Under the pieces are notes generated by a model. It was not told the origin of the DNA. It made no database searches and was given only the letters and a program-made list of their open reading frames with translations. DNA of 64,000 bases, taken from assembly GCA_965216255.1 (NCBI GenBank), contig OZ244148.1:4650001-4714000 (forward strand). Reading direction: 5' to 3'. The position numbers and the translations under genes were made by a program. The stretch comes from G965216255 sp965216255 (GTDB lineage: Bacteria; Bacteroidota; Rhodothermia; Rhodothermales; Bin80). Positions 55,136-64,000 of the stretch are shown here, piece after piece. The first letter of the stretch is position 1. Each line of letters starts with the position of its first letter.

Positions 55136-58100
55136 ATGCTAACGCGTAACGCTCTGGGCAGCCATGTGGCAGGCTTCATGGCAGTAATGTTGTTGGCGTC
55201 GGCAGCTTCGGCGCGCGCGCAGGATTGGGCCGCGTGGGACGTATCTCAAGCGAACGCGAGACCGGGTCGTGTTTGGGTTCAGTTTGTGGAGGGAACGCCC
55301 ATAGTGGCCGGAGCGGCAAAGACCGGTCTTGACGTGTTTGATCGTGAGGGGGCCAAGGCTGGCGTGTACGAGATCAGCCAGGCATTCCCGTTTCTGGATG
55401 CTATAGCCAAGAAACGGGCGCTCTCTGCAGAGGCGCAGCAATTGCGGCGCATTTACTACGTCCGGTATGATGAAATCCACGATCCTAGAACCGTTGCATC
55501 CGCCTTGTCCCGCGATCCGCGCGTGGTATACGTGGAGCCGGATTACATGCGGCGTCCGATGTGGGATCTGGAGGACGTGCCAGCGTATCCCGCAAGCCCG
55601 CCGGAAGTCCCCAATGATCCGCTATTCTCCGATGCTCCGTACATGCAACGCTATCAGCTTCCTGATGCGTGGGGCATGGTGAAGGGCGAAGAAGGTGCCG
55701 TGGTGATAGCCATTGCGGACGTAGGGACGGACTGGAGACACCCGGACCTCGTAAACAATGTGTGGACCAATTCCGGGGAGATCCCGGACAACGGCATCGA
55801 CGACGATGGTAACGGCTTTGTAGACGACGTACACGGCTGGAATTTTTCGACCAATTCGCCGGTTGCCCCGGGCAGACCCACTGGCAGTTCCCGTCACGGT
55901 ACGGCTGTTGCAGGAGCGGCCGCTGCCGAAGCGAACAACGGCACGGGGATGGCCGGCACCAGCTGGAATGCACGGTTCATGCCGCTCAATGTGGGTTGTA
56001 GCCCGGCTTCGCCAGTGTGCAGCTATTGGGCGGGTACCCTGTATGCGGCGACAAACGGGGCCGATATCGTAACGGCCAGTTACGGGGGACCGGGGTATTC
56101 GGTAACGGAGCGGCAAACCTTAGAGGCTGCAGTGGCGGAAGGTGCGTTGATCGTAGCCTCGGCCGGAAACACTTCTACGGACAATGATCTTTTTCCATTT
56201 TACCCTGCATCGCATACCATCACACTCAGCGCTGGAGGTACTCGGTCTCAGGATGACGTGAATTTCTATAACTATGGCCGAAGCGTGAACGTGTTTGCTG
56301 CGGGAAGGGATGTGGTCGTGACGCGGCCGGACGCCGAATACGGGCATGTGTTTGGTACGTCTTTTTCCGCGCCGCTTGTCGCCGGCATTGCCGCGCTCGT
56401 GAAGGCCGCATATCCGCACTATACGCCGCTCCAAGTTCGGGAGCGAGTTAGACTTACGGCCGACAATATTGACGACGCCAACGATGCTGCCCTGGCGGGT
56501 CTACTAGGTCGCGGGCGTGCAAATGCGTACCGAGCCGTGACGGAGAGCGGATTCCCGGCCATTCGAATGACGGATGTCAAAGTTGCAGGCTTTTATCGTG
56601 AACGAAGGAGTGGGGATATCGTTGAGCTCACGGCAACATTTACCAACTATCTTGCTGACGCCGAAAACCTGTCAATTGGCTGGTTTTCGGACGCCCCCTT
56701 TGTGCAAATTAATTCCGGAAGTACGCAAATAGGTGCAATGCGGCAGTGGGAAAGCCGCGCGGCCAGCCTGTCATTTCGTCTTTCTGATGACGCCCCCTAT
56801 CGGAGGCGCTTTACCGTTTCACCTCGTGCGATATCTGGGAGCTACGAAGATGCGTCGGATGTGGTGCGATTTCTGGTCAACCAAGGTTCAGTTGCTACCC
56901 ATCACACGGGCGGGCTGGCGTTTACCATCACCACAGAAGGCAATTTCGGCTACCTCGACAGACGCCACAGTTTGTCCGCCCTGGGCTCGGGCGTCCAGGT
57001 CTTCGATGCCGGCGGCAACAGGCGCAGCATCCTATTCGAAGGCGGCTTGCTGGTTGCTACCGGCCCGGATGCCGTGTCGGACTGCCTTTACGAAGATCGG
57101 CGAAGAGCCGAAAATATCGTGCAGGATACGGATTTTGTACCGTTGCCGGGCTCAGGATTGCGAATTAGGACCCCTGGAACGACTACGGCCCAGGAAGGCC
57201 AGGTTGCGTTAACCGATGCAGGTGCCTCCAACCCCATCGGGATAGAAATCGTGCAGGAAAGCTTCATGGAAACGGGAGCTGCGTACGAGGACATGGTAAT
57301 ACTACGGTATACGTTCACCAATCCGACACAACGTGACCTGACCGATATGCATGTAGGTCTTTACCTCCACTGGACGATGAACTATTCTCCAGCAAGTGAC
57401 CATGTGCGTTTCGAGGCGAGCAGGAATTTGGGTATCCAGCAGGATAGGCTCGAAAACCCGAGGCTGGTGGCCGGAGCCATGCCGCTTACCACTGGTCTTC
57501 CGGTGCATTACGCGGCCCTGGATCTGGAAAACCAGCCTTTTACAAGCCAGTCCAAATGGTCGTGGCTAACGGGCGGGCTCCGAAATCCTGGGACGGAAGC
57601 GAAAAACTGGGCACAAGTTATCGGACTCGGCCCGTTTTCCATGAGTCCAGGAGAAGTCACCGAGATTGCCTTTGCGGTTGCCACAGGAAGCAGCAGTGCA
57701 GACTTCATTCAAAATGTAGACAGTGCACAAGTCTTGTGGGAAGCACTCAAGAAGCCTGCGATGGCGCAATATATACAGAATGTGAATGGTCGGGACGTGG
57801 ATATTTACATAGATGACGAACTCCATTTCGACGACTGGGCTTTCCAGTCCGCTTCGGCATTCGAGAGACTGGAGGACGGTGAGCACACTATTGACATTGT
57901 TGCCAGCGCAAGTCCGGATAATGCAGAGCCAATTGCCACGCGCACGTTCGGCGCCGATAGTGGCACGGCCCAACACGTCTTCGTTCACGGCAACGAGACT
58001 AACCTGAGTATCGCGGTAGTCGACGCCGTGCGCACACGTGAATTGGGAAGTGACAGGATGAGCTTTTACGTCGTTCACGGGGCGGCAGATCTGGGATCTC

Positions 58101-58693
58101 TAAGTATTGACTTGCAGCACCCGGATAACAATGAAACAGTGCTCCTGGAAAATGCTGTGTACGGAGATGCGAGTACGTATTTAACCGTGCAACCTGGTAC
58201 ATATGGACTGGAGGTCCGTACATCGCCGGATGATCGACTGGTCAATCTCTTCGAATTCGATCTTTCGGCACTGGCCAGGCACGCTTTCGTGCTGTGCCTT
58301 TCCGGCGCAGGTGTTTCCGCTCTAGATGGACTAACAGTCTTGGGTGTACAGTCAGACGGATCCACCTTCTTTCCGACTAATGTAACGACGTCGGAAGCTG
58401 TAGCCGAAGTGCCGACTAGCTTCGCGCTCAAGGGCAACTACCCAAATCCATTTAGTTCGTCTACCACTGTTTCGTTCGATTTGCCGTTCGCGGCCGCCGT
58501 ATCGGTCAAGGTCTTCGACTTGATGGGCCGCGCAGTGCTAAGCGTTCCTCCCGTGACAATGCAACTGGGTGCAAATAAGTCTTTTTCATTGAACGGCACA
58601 GCCCTCGCAAGCGGCACGTATCACTATCGCGTTACCGCAGCCAATGACGAGGAGTCAGTTGTTCAAACAGGTCATATGACGATATTGCGGTAA
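55136..58693 (+). CDS. Secreted subtilisin-like serine protease with sorting domain
   Basis: The 1185-residue S8 family protease starts at MLTRNALGSHVAGFMAVMLL, a signal peptide ending ARA. An inhibitor-like propeptide follows (to about residue 145). The catalytic domain has Asp in IAIADVGTDWRHPD, His in GSSRHGTAVAG and Ser in GTSFSAPLVAGIAAL. A long beta-rich region comes next, and a Por/type IX C-terminal domain (FALKGNYPNPFSSSTTVSFD ... SGTYHYRV). It is probably exported, processed and surface-attached for extracellular protein breakdown. An open extension upstream lacks coding character. A paralogue begins at 63252. Confidence 0.9.
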   Translation: MLTRNALGSHVAGFMAVMLLASAASARAQDWAAWDVSQANARPGRVWVQFVEGTPIVAGAAKTGLDVFDREGAKAGVYEISQAFPFLDAIAKKRALSAEAQQLRRIYYVRYDEIHDPRTVASALSRDPRVVYVEPDYMRRPMWDLEDVPAYPASPPEVPNDPLFSDAPYMQRYQLPDAWGMVKGEEGAVVIAIADVGTDWRHPDLVNNVWTNSGEIPDNGIDDDGNGFVDDVHGWNFSTNSPVAPGRPTGSSRHGTAVAGAAAAEANNGTGMAGTSWNARFMPLNVGCSPASPVCSYWAGTLYAATNGADIVTASYGGPGYSVTERQTLEAAVAEGALIVASAGNTSTDNDLFPFYPASHTITLSAGGTRSQDDVNFYNYGRSVNVFAAGRDVVVTRPDAEYGHVFGTSFSAPLVAGIAALVKAAYPHYTPLQVRERVRLTADNIDDANDAALAGLLGRGRANAYRAVTESGFPAIRMTDVKVAGFYRERRSGDIVELTATFTNYLADAENLSIGWFSDAPFVQINSGSTQIGAMRQWESRAASLSFRLSDDAPYRRRFTVSPRAISGSYEDASDVVRFLVNQGSVATHHTGGLAFTITTEGNFGYLDRRHSLSALGSGVQVFDAGGNRRSILFEGGLLVATGPDAVSDCLYEDRRRAENIVQDTDFVPLPGSGLRIRTPGTTTAQEGQVALTDAGASNPIGIEIVQESFMETGAAYEDMVILRYTFTNPTQRDLTDMHVGLYLHWTMNYSPASDHVRFEASRNLGIQQDRLENPRLVAGAMPLTTGLPVHYAALDLENQPFTSQSKWSWLTGGLRNPGTEAKNWAQVIGLGPFSMSPGEVTEIAFAVATGSSSADFIQNVDSAQVLWEALKKPAMAQYIQNVNGRDVDIYIDDELHFDDWAFQSASAFERLEDGEHTIDIVASASPDNAEPIATRTFGADSGTAQHVFVHGNETNLSIAVVDAVRTRELGSDRMSFYVVHGAADLGSLSIDLQHPDNNETVLLENAVYGDASTYLTVQPGTYGLEVRTSPDDRLVNLFEFDLSALARHAFVLCLSGAGVSALDGLTVLGVQSDGSTFFPTNVTTSEAVAEVPTSFALKGNYPNPFSSSTTVSFDLPFAAAVSVKVFDLMGRAVLSVPPVTMQLGANKSFSLNGTALASGTYHYRVTAANDEESVVQTGHMTILR

Positions 58694-58789
58694 TAGCCGG
58701 TCCGCCAGCGACGCTCAAACAGGTGGACACGGCATCCGGGGGCGCGCAGACGTAGGCGAGATACTGTCAAATGTTGGGTCTAAAGAGCA

Positions 58790-60000
58790 CCGGGGCATGG
58801 GGTTGAGGAATGAGAAGTAGGTGGCTTGTCTTTTTATTTCTACGCTATACTCGTGCGGGGTTGTCTCCAATACACGGGTGAGCAGCTGCGATCCGGTCAG
58901 CCTCCGCCAGCGTTTCTCCGCTTCCCGGCACAGCTCGTAGACCATCATCAGCGTCGCCTCCCGGCTGCCGCATCCACTGGATTGCCGCGTACGTTTCCCT
59001 GCGCTTGCAAACGTGGACTCAACTGGATTCGAGCTCCGAAGGTGCGCGCAGTGCTCAGCGGGAACTGGTAAAAGCTCAAGAGCTCCTCTTGATCAATGCA
59101 CAAACAGGTGACGGCCTTCTCGTTGGCGCATCCGAAGAGATCCTCGGAGGTAACGAGCGCTTTCTGGGCATGCTTTCCGGACGGTGCCGCATAGATGTCA
59201 CGGAGCCTCTCTTTCGCAGACCGATGCAGCTTCTTGGGCAGCTTGCCCGGCACGTTGGCTGCACACAGCATCGCTGTTGTGGCGTACAAGGGTATACTTT
59301 TTCCAACGTAGCCCAGAAGCCCAGGCCTCCGTGGCCACCTTAGGCACTACGTCCAAGCCTCGCTGCCCAGCAATAGCTCTTTCCAGGACAGCCTGCTATC
59401 CCGCTCTCCGTCCAAGAGCCCCACGAGCTCTTTCTTGCCCTCGGCCCCCACAATAACAAGCATGCAGGGACGCCCTATTCCCATGCGGACCTTGAAGTAC
59501 AACCCGTCAGCCCAGAGGTAGACATACCGCTTGTCCGCGGGGTCCCGCTTGTTCCACTGCCGGTATTGCCAGGCCTTTTTGAGTCGGCTGATCGACGATG
59601 GCGACAGGTTGCCGGCCTGCGGCTCCCGTATGGCCTGCAGAGCCAGAGGGAAGTCGTTGGTCGAGACTCTCCGCAGATACAAGGTCGGAATGAGTGCATC
59701 AGCCGATCTTCGATGGGCCAACTACGGACTGCGTAGCGCGGCAGTATGGCGCAGGTGAAGGCATGCCCTGCTCGAGCGTCACGGATATGGGGCCGCTGAA
59801 TTGATAGCGGGCCCGCACCGGTGAGGATTTCTATCTCCGGCTGGTGGCGATTGCGTTTGATGATTCGGTGGCCGCGCTCATCCCACAGGTGTGCATGGGC
59901 CTTCACGTCGTTGTTGGCTTCCCGCTCGAGCGCTACCTGCAGCATGGGAGCTGCGCACCAGATCATCCAGGGCGCTGAGGGCCTCCTCACGGGCAACCAG
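58790..60000 (-). pseudogene. IS256-family transposase, multiply frameshifted
   Basis: Pieces of a Mutator-type transposase are spread over several frames on the minus strand. N-terminal: RNRHQPEIEILTGAGPLSI. Core: TLYLRRVSTNDFPLALQAI and YVYLWADGLYFKVRMGIGRP, with the catalytic Asp. Then CMLVIVGAEGKKELVGLLDG and CAANVPGKLPKKLHRSAKER. C-terminal: AEKRWRRLTGSQLLTRVLE. At least four frame breaks are present. Terminal repeats were not identified. Confidence 0.75.
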
Positions 60001-60227
60001 TGAGTGTACGTTGGATACTCTTGGGTCTGTTATGCCATGTAGTCGGGATATGCCCGCCGAGTGCGATTGATGGGTGCTCCACATGGGTACGCCGGGCGCT
60101 CTTCAGACCCAAACATGGACAGTATCTCTAAGTGTCTCGTAACCTGGTTGTGGGGAGATACAATGCTGGGTGGGGCAGGCGAATCAGCCGGACCACTCCC
60201 GCCGCTTGAAACCTGAACTCGTAAAAC
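60001..60227. other. Spacer, no gene seen
   Basis: About 230 bases between the IS256 wreck and the diverged repeat. Nothing recognisable was seen on either strand. Confidence 0.35.
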
Positions 60228-60425
60228 TATTAACGTATTGAAATGCCTCACTCTATGTTGGCACAGAGGGATACGAAGGAGTAGAGCTTTCCTTCGAGGC
60301 GTTTTGGAGTCGGCCAATGAAAAGCTTGATGCAACCGCCGGTACCAGGGGCCGCTATTACTCAGGGCCGACTATTGATTCACGAATGAATTCTGAACCTT
60401 CCTGATAAACTGCCTCACTCGAGCC
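60228..60425. repeat. Diverged ~200-bp repeat, copy 2
   Basis: Partner of 40728-40945, same orientation. It includes the end of the small minus-strand gene and about 140 bases downstream of it. The differences (substitutions and small indels) indicate an old duplication, not a recent IS event. Confidence 0.75.
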
Positions 60426-60676
60426 TCTAATTGTCTTTGTTCGCCGGGAAGGGCTTCCGAGTGCTTAAATACGATTGTTCCGAAAGCAGTCTCGAACCAC
60501 CCGTCCAGCGGGTCTTCTTTTGATTTGAACCATTCCATGTTCAGCTTATCAACAAAGCCGATCATGTCTATGGACGATATTCCGGAAACAGTGAATTCGT
60601 AGGATGGCATCGTATTGGATGCTTTAAGGCTCATGGCAAGCATGGTACCATCCTTCGATGAATAGCCAGACTGCAC
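60371..60676 (-). CDS. Small protein of unknown function
   Basis: The 101-residue soluble protein (MQSGYSSKDGTMLAMSLKAS ...) has a GWFETAFGTIVFKHSE core and a charged helical end (EARVRQFIRKVQNSFVNQ). No family is recognised. The existence of a diverged second copy of its 3' end at 40.9 kb, with the reading frame of the tail preserved, supports that it is or was a real gene. Confidence 0.5.
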   Translation of the reverse strand: MQSGYSSKDGTMLAMSLKASNTMPSYEFTVSGISSIDMIGFVDKLNMEWFKSKEDPLDGWFETAFGTIVFKHSEALPGEQRQLEARVRQFIRKVQNSFVNQ

Positions 60677-61027
60677 GGAGGCCTGATGTGACGAAAGAAG
60701 TCATGACTTTTTGGAATGACCAACGCCATGACGATGAGGGATGCTACTGGCATGATCAAGACAGCCATGATAATCTATAGTACAGCTAACATGCTGTCAA
60801 GCATCGTACATCAATTCTCGTTATCCAAGAGGGCTTGTATGTAGGCAGGCTTTGTTGGCGAAGCGTAAGCCTCTGGAGGCCCACATTGCCATGTAGGTGG
60901 AGAGCAATTCAGCGCCGCGAGTAGGATGACGAGTACAGTTCGGTCTATAGAGTCACGGTGGCCGGTGCCCCGCAGAGGTGCAAATCCTTGCTTTAAGTGG
61001 GCCTTCTTCCGGAGGAAGAACGCATTA
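60677..61027. other. Spacer, no gene seen
   Basis: About 350 AT-rich bases without a convincing frame. Part may be the decayed downstream end of an IS66 element, because a TnpC C-terminal fragment reads into it from the right. Confidence 0.35.
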
Positions 61028-61215
61028 TCAGTGTGCCTGCCAGCGGTGGGGTGACAGTTGCTGGACCCACTTCATGGGATGTGTCGGTATGCGGCGCAGC
61101 ACATCGCTGGGCCATTCCTGGGGATTGAGCCCATGCTGCTTGCACGTACCCCATAGCGAATAGATCACTGCTGCCCGCTGGGCCGCTGCATGTGATCCCG
61201 CAAACAGGTATTTAG
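61028..61215 (-). pseudogene. IS66 TnpC C-terminal fragment
   Basis: The minus strand reads YLFAGSHAAAQRAAVIYSLW then GTCKQHGLNPQEWPSDVLRR and IPTHPMKW, the conserved C-terminus of IS66 transposases. It is cut on its upstream side at about 61210, where an ISNCY end (TAGTGCTTGCCCG) begins. Confidence 0.72.
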
Positions 61216-62900
61216 TGCTTGCCCGAAAAAGATGTGAGTAGTTTTTAGGCTTCAAGTCTGGATAAACTGTGCCAGTGGAAGGCCTGTTCAAGTAACGTAA
61301 TTACAAGAACTTCTGTGTCTTGATGAATGAGATACTGCAACTTATAAGTACTTGATTCCTAAATCTGATGTTCCTGCGAATGTCTTGCCATTTTCCGATA
61401 TCATGGCCGTAATCACCCTGGTTTGAGCGCTTTCACCCCAACATTCGACGCTTCTTTGCCATGCGCGGAGTTCGCAAATCACAGTTTGAACTCGGGCAAG
61501 TACCCATCGACCAGATCAAGTTCAAATCCAAGTCAAGGGATGATGTCCCCGCCGTGCTGCGTGGTCTGCAGCATCTGTATTGCGATCCCCTCACCCGGAA
61601 GAAGATATTCGAGATCATGAGAAAGCGACTGCGGTCAGATGTCAGCTTGGAACGCGGCCGCCCCGGTATGGATCTGTGGCAGGTCTTTGTCCTTGCCGTG
61701 ATCCCAAATGCCCTGAACTGCGACTTTGATCGCCTCTTGGACTATGCTGACCATCACGAGAAGCTGCGCCAGATGCTGGGGCACGCAGACTTTTACGACA
61801 AAAAGGAGCAAGTCCAATAGAGCGTCATCGACAACGTAAGTCTGCTGACGGAAGATATTTTGGAAGAGATAAACCGCGTAGTGCTCACCTGCGGCCACCG
61901 CCTGATTAAGAAAAACCGGCCGGAGGATCCGCTTCGCTGCCGGACGGATTCGGCAGTAGCAAAGACGCACGTGCACTGGCCCACGGACGTGAATCCTCTG
62001 TGGAATGCGATGCGCTGCCTAATCCGGGATCTTAAGCGTACGTGCCGGGCGCACAAGATCTCAGGGTGGCGCAAAGGCATGTCTTGGAATAGGCAAGTGC
62101 GACGGACATTCAATCGGGTGCGCACGCGCCGGCAGTGGCGAGACCCATCGAGGGTGAAGAGCTATCTAAGTATGTGCCGCCAAGTTGTGCAGAAGGCGGA
62201 GTGCATACTGAAGGTTTTAGAGCGGCGCGGGATTGCGTACGAGGAGATACCGCGCTATTTGCGGCATGCCAAGCGGCAAATAGACCAGGTAGAGCGCCGA
62301 TTGATCAAGGGGGAAGTGATTGCGCACGGTGAGAAGGTCTTCTCGGTCCATGAGGAGCGCACGCGCTGGATTAGCAAGGGCAAGGCAGGCGTGGTGGCGG
62401 AACTGGGGGTGCCGGTATGCGTGCTGGAAGATCAATACCAGTTCATTCTGCGCCACCACATCCTGTGGGAAGCAGGAGTCCAGGACATGATCGTGCCCTT
62501 CCTTACGGAGGCGAAGAAGCACTATCCGACACTCCGCTCGTGCAGTCTGGACAGGGGGTTTTACACGCCGAAGAATCGGGAGCAGCTGGACCGGCTACTC
62601 GATTTGAACGTCATGCCCAAGAAGGGCCGGCGCACTCAGGAGGATCTGAAGAGGGAGACGGCAGAAGCCTTTGTGGACGCCAGCATCCGGCGATAGAGTC
62701 GGCCACGGGCAATTTGAATCACCGCGGGCTGGGGCTGGTGCGCACGCACGGTGCCAGAGGGTTTGCCTGGACGGTGGCCCTGGTGATGGTAGCGGCCAAC
62801 GTACACCGAATCGGTCCATTGCTGAAGAAGCAGGAAGAAAGGCGACGGCACCGGCATAGAGCCCACAGCCGAGCGGCGTAGGCCCGCTCGCGCGGCCGCA
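61207..62900 (+). mobile_element. ISNCY-type insertion sequence, copy 3 (diverged)
   Basis: A distant relative of copies 1 and 2. The left end starts TTAGTGCTTGCCCGAAAAAG, similar to TTAGTGCTTGTACGAAAATA of copy 2; the right end was not defined and is approximate. The transposase is broken by a stop and a frameshift. It has inserted into an IS66 tnpC. Confidence 0.65.
61461..62880 (+). pseudogene. ISNCY-family transposase with an amber codon and a frameshift
   Basis: It starts MRGVRKSQFELGQVPIDQIK. The frame continues past a single TAG (61818-61820, KKEQVQ-stop-SVIDNV) into AKTHVHWPTDVNPLWNAMR, GEKVFSVHEERTRWISKGKA and CSLDRGFYTPKNREQLDRLL. A frameshift near 62690 separates HPAIESATGNLNHRGLGLVR and the C-terminus ending AHSRAA. 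It is homologous to copies 1 and 2 throughout but clearly diverged, so it is an older insertion. Confidence 0.8.
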
Positions 62901-63251
62901 TGGGAGTAAGGCTTTCCCTCCTTCACAAGAGGAGAGCGCCTACCTGTCTCGTTGTCCCATAGATTCGGGGCATACCACCGCCGATCAGTGGTTGGTAAGC
63001 TCGAAATTCGGAGCTGGCTCGCTATGCCCTTTCCCCCTCCATGCAGGCCCCGCTACCCACCGAATAGCAGCCCCCCAAACCGCATTTCACCAAAAAGCCT
63101 GCTTTTTCTGGCAAGCACTACCTATCTTGCGTGGGAATCGAGGCTAGGTGTACTGGCGATCAAGACGTCGATCCGCGGAAAGCTCAGGATGAGCAAACCA
63201 TTCGCGTACAGGCTCTAGTCACATTGGTTACGTGAAGCCCCGCACGCAAAT
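62901..63251. promoter_or_regulatory. Upstream region of the second protease gene
   Basis: No gene is seen. A hairpin AAAAAGC-CT-GCTTTTT lies at 63092-63107. No promoter with both boxes at good spacing was found. Confidence 0.3.
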
Positions 63252-64000
63252 ATGATAGAATTCCGACTGAGCCGCGCCTTCCAATTGAGTCTATTGGCCG
63301 TACCATGCGCTGTCGCGCCAGCACAGCCTTCGCGTTCGGTCGCTCATTATAGTCCGGGCCTCGTGTGGGTGCAGTTCGAAGAGGGAACTTCGATATCTCC
63401 GGGTGCCGGAAAGACGGGTCTTGCTGCTTTTGATCAGGAAGCGGAGCGTTTTGGCGTATCTCTGGTCGAGAGGACCTTTTTTTTCGTAGACCGCGTTGCG
63501 GAAACGAGAGAAATTGCAGAAAGCACGAGGAAGCTGCAGCGCATCTATACGGTGCATCATGATGAAGCGTTTGACTCGGGGCGCGTAGCCGCGGCGCTGA
63601 CCCGGGACCCCAGTGTGGTCTATGCGGAGCCTCACTTTGTTCGTGAGCCTATGTGGGATACTCCTGCGGCAAAAGAGAAGGATCGGGCACGTCGCGAAGC
63701 ACCCAATGACCCGTTATATGCTCAAGCTCCGTATATGGACCGCATGCGGATGGCCGATGCATGGGACGTAGTCAAGGGTGAGCAGGGTGATGTTGTGATT
63801 GCCGTCGTGGAAATGGGGGCAGATACTGATCACGAGGACCTTCGGGGTGCGCTGTGGACGAATGCGGGTGAAATTCCAGGCAATGGCGTAGACGATGACG
63901 GTAACGGATTCGTGGACGACATGCACGGATGGAATTTCGAGACGAATTCGCCGATTGCTTCAGGCGACAATCACGACACTAATCCTTACTTCATAGCCCA
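63252..64000 (+). CDS. Second subtilisin-like protease, N-terminal part (cut by window end), Asp replaced by Glu
   Basis: 249 codons remain open to the window end. It is a clear paralogue of the 55.1-58.7 kb protease: signal peptide (MIEFRLSRAFQLSLLAVPCA), propeptide (VWVQFEEGTSISPGAGKTGL ... YTVHHDEAFDSGRVAAALTR) and the start of the S8 domain. Where the paralogue has AIADVGTDWRHPDL with the catalytic Asp, this one has AVVEMGADTDHEDL, a Glu at that position. Calcium-type loops (NGVDDDGNGFVDDMHGWNF) are conserved. The His and Ser motifs lie outside the window. It may be inactive or altered. Confidence 0.85.
   Translation, partial: MIEFRLSRAFQLSLLAVPCAVAPAQPSRSVAHYSPGLVWVQFEEGTSISPGAGKTGLAAFDQEAERFGVSLVERTFFFVDRVAETREIAESTRKLQRIYTVHHDEAFDSGRVAAALTRDPSVVYAEPHFVREPMWDTPAAKEKDRARREAPNDPLYAQAPYMDRMRMADAWDVVKGEQGDVVIAVVEMGADTDHEDLRGALWTNAGEIPGNGVDDDGNGFVDDMHGWNFETNSPIASGDNHDTNPYFIA

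Noticed and set aside
61818..61820. TAG readthrough or stop-codon recoding, suggested by in-frame TAG in IS3 and ISNCY transposases
   Set aside because: TAG serves as a normal stop in intact genes here (for example at 43431 and 47428), so ordinary decay is simpler.

Overview
This window looks like part of a chromosome from the Bacteroidota/Rhodothermota side of the tree (probably a Rhodothermia-like lineage or a metagenome-assembled relative). Supporting signs are three secreted proteins of the Por/type IX style (two with C-terminal beta-sandwich sorting domains carrying an NPF motif), an ECF sigma/FecR pair, and an ImuB-DnaE2 mutagenesis pair. The species cannot be named from sequence alone.

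Much of the window is mobile DNA. I recognise two IS3-family copies, three IS1634-type copies, two IS30 copies, three ISNCY-type copies, and fragments of IS66 (four places), IS256, IS1182 and another IS4-superfamily element. Many copies are broken, and several share the same lesion.

Layout: 1-5.2 kb, two IS3 copies around an IS66 remnant and a secreted amidohydrolase. 5.3-9.3 kb, IS1634 copy A, an IS1182 stump, IS30 copy 1 and an ISNCY end. 9.3-14.7 kb, a minus-strand cassette of radical SAM enzyme, DUF6375-like protein and a 1349-aa nuclease-STAND NTPase, bracketed by inverted IS30 copies. 16.5-19.3 kb, a serine resolvase split by IS1634 copy B. 19.5-22.0 kb, a compact ubiquitin-like operon: multi-ubiquitin protein, E2-like protein, JAB peptidase, E1-like ThiF protein. 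22.0-30.5 kb, two inverted ISNCY copies around a leucine-rich-repeat secreted protein; the right copy is interrupted by three tandem ORF-less group II intron copies. 30.7-40.4 kb, the quietest stretch: a two-component system, dnaE2-imuB, an asparaginase-like protein, a membrane protein and the sigma/FecR pair. 41.2-53.1 kb, a defence island: a chimeric protein ending in a helicase C-terminal domain, a GHKL ATPase split by IS1634 copy C, a phospholipase-D nuclease, a PHP-SMC-like ATPase (TrlF/Ppl type) and an AlbA_2/Schlafen-type ATP-binding protein. 53.2-64.0 kb, transposase wrecks and two subtilisin-like secreted proteases, the second cut by the window end.

The most interesting units are the radical SAM/DUF6375/nuclease-NTPase cassette, the ubiquitin-like operon whose E2-like protein has no cysteine, the tandem group II introns, and the helicase/GHKL/PLD operon that can be rebuilt by removing an IS with its 5-bp target duplication. 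No rRNA, tRNA or CRISPR array was seen.
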